NCBI GenBank assembly: GCA_023431245.1
Contig: JAEYXO010000162.1
Coordinates: 1 to 6,009 of the forward strand
Length of the DNA: 6,009 nt
Reading direction: 5' to 3'
DNA from: Pseudomonadota bacterium
GTDB lineage: Bacteria; Pseudomonadota; Gammaproteobacteria; Burkholderiales; SG8-41
The notes below the pieces were generated by a model. The model worked only from the letters and a program-made list of their open reading frames with translations, did no database searches and had not been told where the DNA came from. Shown in pieces: positions 1 through 5,242 of this stretch (position 1 is its first letter; each line of letters begins with the position of its first letter). The translations under genes and the position numbers were made by a program.

Positions 1-149
1 GCGATCTTCGCGCGCAGTGCGCCGGCAAAATCGCGCGGCGGTGCGGCGGCCCTCGCTGCGGACATCACCTCTGCCAGCGGCAGGCGCGACTGCGCAGCCG
101 CGATTTCCTGCGCCTTGACCGCGAGAATGCGCTGCAGGATGTCAGCCAT
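1..149 (-). CDS. trpC: Indole-3-glycerol phosphate synthase TrpC, N-terminal part (cut by window edge)
   Basis: Only the first 49 codons and two bases of the next lie in the window. The gene enters at 149 and runs off the left edge. The visible N-terminus begins MADILQRILAVKAQEIAAA and continues through PLAEV and PPRDFAGALRAKIA, which is the typical opening of proteobacterial TrpC: a leading helix, then the R-x-F-x-x-A-L segment before the first strand of the barrel. The enzyme is a cytoplasmic TIM barrel that decarboxylates and closes carboxyphenylamino-deoxyribulose phosphate to indole-3-glycerol phosphate. The catalytic residues lie beyond the window. The start ATG overlaps the end of trpD by 8 bp (ATGGCTGA). 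No clear Shine-Dalgarno precedes it, so translation is probably coupled to trpD. Identity rests on the N-terminus plus gene order. Confidence 0.9.
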   Translation of the reverse strand, partial: MADILQRILAVKAQEIAAAQSRLPLAEVMSAARAAAPPRDFAGALRAKI

Positions 150-1164
150 GGCTTTGCGTGAAGCCGACGAACTGGTCCAGTTTTTTGCGGGCGGCACCGC
201 TTGCGATGACGGCCAGCGCCTGCTGCACGCCCTCGACCAGAGTCGGCGCCTTGCCGGCGATATAGATGCTGGCGCCGGCATTGAGCGCAACGATGTCGCG
301 CGCAGCTCCGGGCTCGTTCTCCAGCGCGCCGAGCAACATGTCGCGCGACTGCTCGACGCCGTCAACGCGGATGCCGTTGTTGCCGTGCGCCTTCAGCCCG
401 ACATCGGCCGGAGCGATCATGTATTCACGGACCTGTCCGTCCTTCAGCTCGCCGACCGCGGTCGGGCCGCTGATCGACAATTCGTCGAGCCCCTCGAGTC
501 CGTGCACGATCATCACCCGGCGGCTGCCGAGGCGCTGCAGCACGCGCGCCTGGATGCCGACGAGGTCGGGGTGGAACACGCCCATCACCTGCTGCTTCGC
601 GCCCGCCGGGTTGGTCAGCGGGCCGAGAATGTTGAAAATGGTCTTCACGCCGAGTTCGCGGCGAACGGGAGCGGCGTGCTTCATCGCGCTGTGGTGGTTG
701 GGCGCGAACATGAAGCCGATGCCGGTCTCGGCGATGCTTTGCGCCACCGCCTCCGGTTTCAGGTTGATGTTCACGCCGAGGAGCTCCAGCACGTCGGCGC
801 TGCCCGACTTGCTGGATACCGAACGCCCGCCATGCTTCGCGATTTTTGCGCCGGCGGCGGCGGCCACGAACATCGCCGCGGTGGACACATTGAAGGTGTG
901 GGCGGAATCGCCGCCGGTGCCGCAGGTGTCGATCAGCTCCGGCGCATCCGGCACCGGCACCATGGTCGCGAACTCGCGCATCACGGTGGCGGCAGCCGCG
1001 ATCTCCCCGATGGTTTCCTTCTTCACGCGCAAGCCGGCAATGATCGCGGCGATCAGCACCGGCGACACTTCGCCGCTCATGATCTGCCGCATCAGCGACA
1101 GCATCTCGTCATGGAATATTTCGCGATGCTCGATGACGCGCGTCAACGCCTCCTGCGGTTTCAT
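142..1164 (-). CDS. trpD: Anthranilate phosphoribosyltransferase TrpD
   Basis: 340 residues, the normal length for stand-alone TrpD. It transfers phosphoribose from PRPP to anthranilate, the second committed step of tryptophan synthesis, in the cytoplasm. An N-terminal helical region (about 1-70) is followed by the PRPP-binding motif DTCGTGGD (79-86), the segment KHGGRSVSSKSGSAD (110-124), APNHH (154-158), RRELGVKTIFNILGPLTNP (168-186) and the metal-binding Asp-Glu pair in GLDELS (227-228). The start is fixed by GAGGAG (1173-1178) 8 nt upstream. It shares one base with the trpG stop (TGATG), so the two are translationally coupled, and its own end overlaps trpC. One detail: residue 113 is Gly, where E. 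coli and other TrpDs have Asn (KHGN) at the anthranilate site. The other hallmark motifs are intact, so I infer an active enzyme. Confidence 0.97.
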   Translation of the reverse strand: MKPQEALTRVIEHREIFHDEMLSLMRQIMSGEVSPVLIAAIIAGLRVKKETIGEIAAAATVMREFATMVPVPDAPELIDTCGTGGDSAHTFNVSTAAMFVAAAAGAKIAKHGGRSVSSKSGSADVLELLGVNINLKPEAVAQSIAETGIGFMFAPNHHSAMKHAAPVRRELGVKTIFNILGPLTNPAGAKQQVMGVFHPDLVGIQARVLQRLGSRRVMIVHGLEGLDELSISGPTAVGELKDGQVREYMIAPADVGLKAHGNNGIRVDGVEQSRDMLLGALENEPGAARDIVALNAGASIYIAGKAPTLVEGVQQALAVIASGAARKKLDQFVGFTQSHG

Positions 1165-1733
1165 CAGCGTTTCTCCTCGAGGAAATTTTTCAGCATCCGG
1201 TGGCCATGCTCGGTCAGTATCGACTCCGGATGGAACTGCACGCCCTCCACCGCCAGCGTCCTGTGGCGCACGCCCATGATCTCGCCGTCGTCCGTCCAGG
1301 CGGTGATTTCAAGGCAATCCGGAACCGTCTCACGCTCGATGACCAGCGAGTGGTAACGCGTGGCCGAAAAATCCTGCGGCAGCCCGCGAAATACACCCTT
1401 GTCGAGATGCCGGATGGGCGAGGTCTTGCCATGCATCAGCTGTTTTGCATGGACAATTTTTCCGCCGAAGGCCTGGCCGATGCTCTGGTGGCCAAGGCAG
1501 ACGCCGAGAATCGGTATTTTCCCGGCAAACGCCCTGATCGCCGGGACCGAAACCCCCGCCTCGTTGGGCGTGCACGGTCCGGGTGACACGACGATGCGGG
1601 CCGGTTTCAGGCGCGTGATTTCGTCGAGCGTGATCTCGTCGTTGCGGTGCACGGCAACCTCTTCGCCCAGTTCGCCGAAATACTGCACCAGGTTGTAGGT
1701 GAAGGAGTCGTAGTTATCGATCATCAGCAGCAT
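1164..1733 (-). CDS. trpG: Anthranilate synthase component II TrpG (glutamine amidotransferase)
   Basis: 189 residues beginning MLLMIDNYDSFTYNLVQYFG, the canonical start of class I glutamine amidotransferase subunits of anthranilate or aminodeoxychorismate synthase. It hydrolyses glutamine and channels ammonia to TrpE. The oxyanion-loop motif SPGPCTPNEAG (50-60), the nucleophile elbow GVCLGHQSIGQAFGG (77-91, Cys79) and FHPES (167-171, His168 and Glu170) give a complete Cys-His-Glu triad. An open frame extends upstream to 1877, but it only overlaps trpE in another frame. The ATG at 1733 matches the family start and has GAGGG (1741-1745) overlapping the trpE stop, which lies 10 bp away. This layout implies stoichiometric coupling with TrpE. 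Many bacteria use one such subunit for both tryptophan and folate (as PabA). That dual role is possible here but not shown by the sequence. Confidence 0.97.
   Translation of the reverse strand: MLLMIDNYDSFTYNLVQYFGELGEEVAVHRNDEITLDEITRLKPARIVVSPGPCTPNEAGVSVPAIRAFAGKIPILGVCLGHQSIGQAFGGKIVHAKQLMHGKTSPIRHLDKGVFRGLPQDFSATRYHSLVIERETVPDCLEITAWTDDGEIMGVRHRTLAVEGVQFHPESILTEHGHRMLKNFLEEKR
1173..1178 (-). promoter_or_regulatory. trpD Shine-Dalgarno inside the trpG 3' end
   Basis: GAGGAG encodes Glu-Glu near the end of TrpG and sits 8 nt before the trpD ATG at 1164, at the TGATG stop-start overlap. Confidence 0.8.
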
Positions 1734-1740
1734 GGCGATG

Positions 1741-1745
1741 CCCTC
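1741..1745 (-). promoter_or_regulatory. trpG Shine-Dalgarno overlapping the trpE stop
   Basis: GAGGG overlaps the trpE TGA and lies 7 nt before the trpG ATG at 1733. It fixes the trpG start and suggests ribosomes finishing trpE reinitiate on trpG. Confidence 0.75.
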
Positions 1746-3219
1746 AGTCGAGGCGCGTGTCGAGGCCGGCTTCGGCGATCTCGGCCGCGCGCAGCAGGGC
1801 CCGCGCCTTGTTCTGCGTTTCCTGCCATTCGGCCTCGGGTTCCGAATCCGCGACCACCCCGCCACCGGCCTGCACATGAAGCCGGCCGTCCTTGATCACC
1901 GCGGTGCGCAGCGCGATCGCGACATCCATGTTGCCGTGAAAACCGAGGTAACCGACTGCGCCGGCATAGATGCTGCGTTTGACCGGCTCGAGTTCATCGA
2001 TGATCTCCATCGCGCGGACCTTGGGCGCGCCGGACACGGTGCCTGCCGGAAAAGTCGCCCGCAGCACGTCGATCGCCCCCAGTCCCGGCTTCAGCTTCGC
2101 CTCGACGCTGGACACGATGTGCATCACGTGGGAATAACGCTCGATCACCATCTGCTCGGTGACCCTGACGCTGCCGGTCTGCGCGACGCGCCCGGCATCG
2201 TTGCGCCCGAGGTCGACCAGCATGATGTGTTCGGCGCGTTCCTTCGCATCGGCCAGCAGCTCGGCGGCCAGCGCCGCGTCCTCTTCCGGAGTCGCGCCGC
2301 GGCGGCGCGTGCCGGCGATCGGCCTGACGGTGACCACGTCACCCTCGAGCCGGGCAAGGATTTCGGGCGAAGCACCGACCACATGGAAATCGCCGAAATT
2401 GAAATTGAACATGTACGGCGAGGGATTCAGCGCCCGCAGCGCGCGGTACAGCGACAGCGGCGATGCGTGGAAGGGCTTGCTCATCCGCTGCGAAGGCACC
2501 ACCTGCATGATATCGCCCTCGAAGATGTATTCCTTGGCCCGCTCCACCGCCTTGTGGTACGCCGCCTGGCCGAAACCGGACACGGCCGGCTCCGAACGGA
2601 CAGGCGCGCTTTCCGGCAACGTCACCGGTGCACGAAGCTTCGCCAGCAGTTCGGCAAGGCGCTTGCGCGCGGCCGCCCAGGCGCCCGGCTTGCCGGGCTC
2701 GGCATACACCACCAGCGAGAGTTTCCCGGACAGGTTGTCGACAATCGCGATTTCCTCGGACACCAGCAGCAGGATGTCCGGGGTGCCCAGCTCATCGCGC
2801 TTGTCGCTGCGCGCCAGCCTTTTTTCGATGTAGCGGACGGTGTCGTAACCGAAGTAGCCCACCAGCCCGCCGCAGAACCGCGGCAAGCGTGGATCGGTGG
2901 CCACCTTGAAACGCCGCAGGTATTGCTCGACAAACGCCAGCGGGTCGGCGGCTTCCTCACGCAGCGTTTCGCGACCGTCGCGGATCTCGGTACAACTATG
3001 GTCGCGCACCTCGATACGGGTGCCGGCAGCCAGTCCGATGAAGGAATAACGCCCGAAACGTTCGCCGCCAACCACCGATTCCAGCAGATAGCTGTACGGC
3101 TGGTTGGCGAGCTTCAGGTAGATCGACAGCGGCGTGTCGAGGTCGGCAAAGGTTTCGAGCACCACCGGCACGCGGTTGTAACCCGCGGCGGCGAGTCGAT
3201 TGAATTCCGATTCAGTCAT
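1744..3219 (-). CDS. trpE: Anthranilate synthase component I TrpE
   Basis: 491 residues from the chosen ATG at 3219. It converts chorismate and ammonia to anthranilate in complex with TrpG and is the usual feedback-controlled entry to the pathway. The N-terminal domain holds the LLES motif (45-48) followed by GGERFGRYSFIG, associated with tryptophan feedback binding. The chorismate-binding domain (about 220-480) shows GASPE (282-286), RPIAGTRRRG (299-308), EHIMLVDLGRND (330-341), FPAGTVSGAPKVRAMEII (390-407) and AGGGVVADSEPEAEWQET (451-468), so active-site motifs are complete. MTESEFNRLAAAGYNR matches the family N-terminus, and GGAG sits 6 nt upstream. A TTG at 3261 in the same frame would add 14 residues but is less likely. 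The stop is 10 bp before trpG. Its 5' leader can fold over the Shine-Dalgarno (see the leader entry). Confidence 0.97.
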   Translation of the reverse strand: MTESEFNRLAAAGYNRVPVVLETFADLDTPLSIYLKLANQPYSYLLESVVGGERFGRYSFIGLAAGTRIEVRDHSCTEIRDGRETLREEAADPLAFVEQYLRRFKVATDPRLPRFCGGLVGYFGYDTVRYIEKRLARSDKRDELGTPDILLLVSEEIAIVDNLSGKLSLVVYAEPGKPGAWAAARKRLAELLAKLRAPVTLPESAPVRSEPAVSGFGQAAYHKAVERAKEYIFEGDIMQVVPSQRMSKPFHASPLSLYRALRALNPSPYMFNFNFGDFHVVGASPEILARLEGDVVTVRPIAGTRRRGATPEEDAALAAELLADAKERAEHIMLVDLGRNDAGRVAQTGSVRVTEQMVIERYSHVMHIVSSVEAKLKPGLGAIDVLRATFPAGTVSGAPKVRAMEIIDELEPVKRSIYAGAVGYLGFHGNMDVAIALRTAVIKDGRLHVQAGGGVVADSEPEAEWQETQNKARALLRAAEIAEAGLDTRLD

Positions 3220-3347
3220 GTCTTGCTCCACAAAAAACGGCACAGGTACGAAACGAGGCAACAGCCCGGCAGGCGATCAGCAACGCCAATCGCGACGCCA
3301 GCGGCGGCCATGGACAGCCGTTTCGGATCTTGTGGAGATGGACACGA
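3216..3347 (-). promoter_or_regulatory. trpE leader with long-range stem over the ribosome binding site
   Basis: In the minus-strand transcript, CUCCACAA (3337-3330) can pair perfectly with UUGUGGAG (3233-3226), and AAACGGC (3323-3317) with GCCGUUU (3241-3235). One bulged base on one side and six on the other separate the two helices, and they enclose a 75-nt loop that contains its own GCGAT/ATCGC stem. The distal 8-bp arm includes GGAG, the trpE Shine-Dalgarno, so the folded form would hide it. The U-run in the distal arm is part of the stem and is not preceded by a compact hairpin, so this does not look like a classic terminator. The spacer also carries a 31-codon frame (3311 to 3216) whose TGA overlaps the trpE ATG. 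A regulatory role is inferred. Confidence 0.4.
3226..3229 (-). promoter_or_regulatory. trpE Shine-Dalgarno
   Basis: GGAG lies 6 nt before the ATG at 3219 and decides this start over the in-frame TTG at 3261. It is part of the leader stem arm. Confidence 0.75.
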
Positions 3348-4034
3348 TTAATCTTTTCTAATCAAAGGGATACAGTCAACTAGCGAGCCTACTATAGCAT
3401 CAACATCAAGGCTCTGCACAGGCTGCCCTTCGTTGTAGCCATAAGGCACGCAGAACACCGGGCATCCCGCCGCGCGTGCCGCCAGTGCGTCGTTCCCGGA
3501 ATCGCCGATCATCAGCATCCGCTCCGGCGGCAGGCCGAACTGTGCGCAGGCATGCAGCAGCTGCATCGGATCCGGTTTTTTGCGCGGCAGCGTGTCACCG
3601 GAGATGATCTGCGCAAAAAAGTGCGCCAGGTCCGTCCGTTTCAGCAGCGGTTCGGTAAACGCGCCGGACTTGTTGGTCACGCAGGCCAGCTGAAACCCGC
3701 CGGCGCGAAACTGTTCCAGCCCTTCGCGCACACCGGGATAAATCGTCGCGTGCCGGCCGTTGACCTCGGCATAAAAACGCTCGAATACCGGCAGCGCGGC
3801 CGCCACGGCCGGCGCATCGGTGTGTCCGTTGATGTCGCGGGCCAGCGCGCGCTCGACCAGCCGCGGAATGCCCTTGCCGACGAAGGTGCGCACCACCTCC
3901 AGCGGCAGCGGCGCATGCCCCAGATGCTCAAGCATCAGGTTGGTCGCGGCCGCGAGGTCACGGATGGTGTCGAGCAGCGTGCCGTCGAGATCGATCATTA
4001 CGGCACGCACGGGAATCGGGAATGTTTTTTTCAT
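3348..4034 (-). CDS. gph: Phosphoglycolate phosphatase Gph (HAD superfamily)
   Basis: 228 residues, normal for Gph. It removes phosphate from 2-phosphoglycolate, a product of DNA 3'-end repair and of RuBisCO oxygenation, in the cytoplasm. All HAD motifs are visible: motif I DLDGTLLD (15-22, nucleophile Asp15 and acid/base Asp17), motif II VTNK (119-122), motif III lysine in RKKPDP (151-156) and motif IV GDSGND (177-182). A helical cap lies between about 24 and 95 (FVGKGIPRLVERAL is typical). The start ATG is followed by two Lys codons. I see no good Shine-Dalgarno. It sits 45 bp after rpe, a usual pairing. The last 20 codons or so are strikingly AT-rich, with codons such as ATA, GTA, CTA and AGA, unlike the rest of the gene, probably because they embed a trpE promoter. 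Substrate is assigned by family and context; other small phosphate esters are possible. Confidence 0.94.
   Translation of the reverse strand: MKKTFPIPVRAVMIDLDGTLLDTIRDLAAATNLMLEHLGHAPLPLEVVRTFVGKGIPRLVERALARDINGHTDAPAVAAALPVFERFYAEVNGRHATIYPGVREGLEQFRAGGFQLACVTNKSGAFTEPLLKRTDLAHFFAQIISGDTLPRKKPDPMQLLHACAQFGLPPERMLMIGDSGNDALAARAAGCPVFCVPYGYNEGQPVQSLDVDAIVGSLVDCIPLIRKD
3351..3379 (-). promoter_or_regulatory. Candidate promoter for trpE inside the gph 3' end
   Basis: TTGACT (3379-3374) matches the -35 consensus at five of six positions. After 17 bp comes AAAGAT (3356-3351), a modest -10 (three of six). Transcription would begin near 3344, just before the first arm of the leader stem, which fits a purpose-made trpE leader. 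It lies in an AT-rich patch of otherwise GC-rich coding DNA. Confidence 0.35.
3391..3399 (-). promoter_or_regulatory. Candidate extended -10 promoter element upstream of trpE
   Basis: TGCTATAGT on the minus strand is an extended -10 (TGn followed by a hexamer with five of six matches to TATAAT). No convincing -35 precedes it, which is tolerated by extended -10 promoters. It is within gph and could give a second, longer trpE leader starting near 3385. Confidence 0.33.
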
Positions 4035-4050
4035 GACTGGGCTGAAGTGG

Positions 4051-4074
4051 AAAAACAGCGGCGCGGAAGCGCCG
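4051..4074 (-). terminator. Possible weak terminator or processing hairpin between rpe and gph
   Basis: On the minus strand, CGGCGC and GCGCCG form a 6-bp GC stem with a TTCC tetraloop (arms 4074-4069 and 4064-4059), followed after three bases by five T residues (4055-4051). It starts 5 bp after the rpe stop. The short stem and the offset T-run suggest partial termination or 3'-end protection rather than a full stop. Confidence 0.4.
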
Positions 4075-4079
4075 GAAAA

Positions 4080-4742
4080 TCAGGATCCGGCAAGCGCCCT
4101 GCGCATCTCCGCAATGACGGCCTTGTAATCCTTCTGCCCGAAGATCGCCGAACCGGCAACGAAGGTGTCGGCTCCCGCTTTCGCGATCTCAGCGATGTTG
4201 CCGGCCTTGACCCCGCCATCCACCTCCAGCCAGATGTCGCGCCCGCTCGCATCGATACGCTTGCGCACCGCAGCCAGCTTCTGCAGCGCCGAAGGAATGA
4301 AGGCCTGCCCGCCGAAGCCGGGATTCACCGACATGATCAGCACCAGATCGAGCTTGTCGAGAACATGGTCGAGGTAATGCAGCGGCGTGGCCGGGTTGAA
4401 CACCAGTCCGGCCTTGCAGCCCTGCTCCCTGATCAGGCCGATCGTGCGGTCGATGTGCTCGGAAGCCTCGGGATGGAAGGAAATGATGTTGGCGCCGGCC
4501 TTGGCGAAATCCGGCACGATGCGGTCCACCGGCTTGACCATCAGGTGCACGTCGATGGGCACCTGGACCAGCGGCCGTATCGCTTCGCAGACCAGCGGCC
4601 CGATCGTCAGGTTGGGCACATAGTGGTTGTCCATGACGTCGAAATGGATCAGGTCGGCGCCGGCGGCAACCACCGACTGCACCTCCTCGCCGAGGCGGGC
4701 GAAGTCCGCGGACAGGATGCTGGGCGCGATGCGGAAAGTCAT
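4080..4742 (-). CDS. rpe: Ribulose-phosphate 3-epimerase Rpe
   Basis: 220 residues, typical of Rpe. This cytoplasmic TIM-barrel metalloenzyme interconverts ribulose 5-phosphate and xylulose 5-phosphate in the pentose phosphate pathway (and the Calvin cycle, if present). The sequence opens RIAPSILSADFARLGEE, with the invariant Ser on the first strand. The metal and catalytic residues are present: His33 and Asp35 in HFDVMDNHYVPNLTIGP, His66 in VHLMV, and Asp175 in EVDGGV. The loop MSVNPGFGGQ (137-146) and the phosphate-binding AGSAIF (196-201) are canonical. It is the first gene of the leftward cluster. A TAAAAT box (4770-4775) about 28 bp upstream of the start is a plausible -10 element. The Shine-Dalgarno is weak (GGA about 9 nt upstream). 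Divergent apaG begins 98 bp away. Confidence 0.97.
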   Translation of the reverse strand: MTFRIAPSILSADFARLGEEVQSVVAAGADLIHFDVMDNHYVPNLTIGPLVCEAIRPLVQVPIDVHLMVKPVDRIVPDFAKAGANIISFHPEASEHIDRTIGLIREQGCKAGLVFNPATPLHYLDHVLDKLDLVLIMSVNPGFGGQAFIPSALQKLAAVRKRIDASGRDIWLEVDGGVKAGNIAEIAKAGADTFVAGSAIFGQKDYKAVIAEMRRALAGS

Positions 4743-4769
4743 GGTTGAGTCCGGAAAAGGGGCTGGCCG

Positions 4770-4775
4770 ATTTTA
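4770..4775 (-). promoter_or_regulatory. Candidate -10 element of the rpe promoter
   Basis: TAAAAT matches TATAAT at five of six positions and lies 27 bp before the rpe ATG, giving a 5' leader of about 20 nt. The matching -35 position (17-bp spacing) reads ATGTCC, a poor match. Its place in the divergent spacer supports it. Confidence 0.42.
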
Positions 4776-4786
4776 CCCGTTCCGGC

Positions 4787-4821
4787 CGGCACGGACATGC
4801 GGAACTTCCTCAGCCGTGCCG
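4787..4821. repeat. Inverted repeat in the rpe-apaG divergent spacer
   Basis: CGGCACGG (4787-4794) and CCGTGCCG (4814-4821) form a perfect 8-bp inverted repeat around a 19-bp centre. The centre contains a smaller dyad GGAACTTCC (4801-4809) with nearly the same axis. It lies between the candidate rpe and apaG promoter elements, so it could be a regulator site or a hairpin. There is no T-run, so it is not a typical terminator. Confidence 0.4.
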
Positions 4822-4825
4822 CGGA

Positions 4826-4834
4826 TGCGAGAAT
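4826..4834 (+). promoter_or_regulatory. Candidate extended -10 element of apaG
   Basis: TGCGAGAAT has the TGn extension followed by GAGAAT (four of six matches to TATAAT). Only six bases separate it from the apaG ATG, so the start point would fall on or beside the ATG, giving a leaderless mRNA. No good -35 is visible. Confidence 0.3.
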
Positions 4835-4840
4835 AGGCGC

Positions 4841-5221
4841 ATGCCGGAAAACAAATACCACATCACCGTGATGCCGCGGGCGACCTACATCCCGGAACAG
4901 TCGGATGCCGCGGCCGGGCGCTACGCCTTCGCCTACACCATCACCATCACCAACACGGGTGCAGTGCCCGCGCAGCTGCTCAGCCGGCACTGGATCATCA
5001 CCGACGCCAACAACCTGGTGCAGGAAGTCCGGGGCGAAGGCGTGGTCGGCGCGCAGCCGAAGCTGAAACCGGGCGAGAGTTTCGAATATTCCAGCGGCTC
5101 GCTGCTCGCAACGCCGGTCGGCACCATGCGCGGCAGCTACCAGATGCTCGCCGAGGACGGCGAGCGCTTCGACGCGGCAATCCCCGAATTCACGCTGTCG
5201 GTGCCGCGGGTGCTGCATTAA
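4841..5221 (+). CDS. apaG: ApaG domain protein
   Basis: 126 residues, full length for bacterial ApaG, a single immunoglobulin/fibronectin-like beta-sandwich domain. Conserved features are the beta strands in RYAFAYTITITNTG (25-38), LLSRHWIITDANN (45-57), the glycine-rich RGEGVVG (62-68) and FEYSSGSLLATPVGTMRGSY (79-98), ending FTLSVPRVLH. The same domain occurs in eukaryotic F-box proteins. The biochemical role of the stand-alone bacterial protein is unsettled; in enterobacteria it neighbours apaH and was linked to cobalt and magnesium phenotypes. The frame is open upstream to 4745, but ATG 4841 gives the family N-terminus (MPENKYHITV). Only AGG three bases from the ATG resembles a Shine-Dalgarno, and a -10-like box ends 6 nt before the ATG, so a leaderless transcript is possible. 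It is divergent from rpe and 21 bp upstream of the methyltransferase. Confidence 0.95.
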   Translation: MPENKYHITVMPRATYIPEQSDAAAGRYAFAYTITITNTGAVPAQLLSRHWIITDANNLVQEVRGEGVVGAQPKLKPGESFEYSSGSLLATPVGTMRGSYQMLAEDGERFDAAIPEFTLSVPRVLH

Positions 5222-5242
5222 ACAGCTCCGGCATCCGCAGGC

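Noticed and set aside
1734..1877. Longer trpG start upstream of 1733
   Set aside because: The added residues are Arg/Pro-rich out-of-frame trpE sequence, while MLLMIDNYDSF is the conserved TrpG start with its own Shine-Dalgarno.
3228..3241. Rho-independent attenuator ending in the TTTTTT run before trpE
   Set aside because: No compact GC-rich hairpin abuts the T-run. The only good pairing partner is about 80 nt upstream and pairs through the T residues themselves.
3219..3261. Longer trpE start at TTG 3261, adding 14 residues
   Set aside because: The ATG at 3219 has a well-spaced GGAG and matches the family N-terminus; the TTG has no good binding site.
1732..3351. A 539-codon plus-strand open frame opposite trpE, and similar long frames at 115-1356 and 3552-4748
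   Set aside because: They mirror well-supported minus-strand genes in GC-rich DNA. Their translations are His/Arg/Asp/Ala-rich with no domain motifs or ribosome binding sites, as expected for antisense shadows.
4745..4840. Extended apaG N-terminus from 4745
   Set aside because: The 32 extra residues have no ApaG character, start at a TTG and overlap the rpe promoter region.
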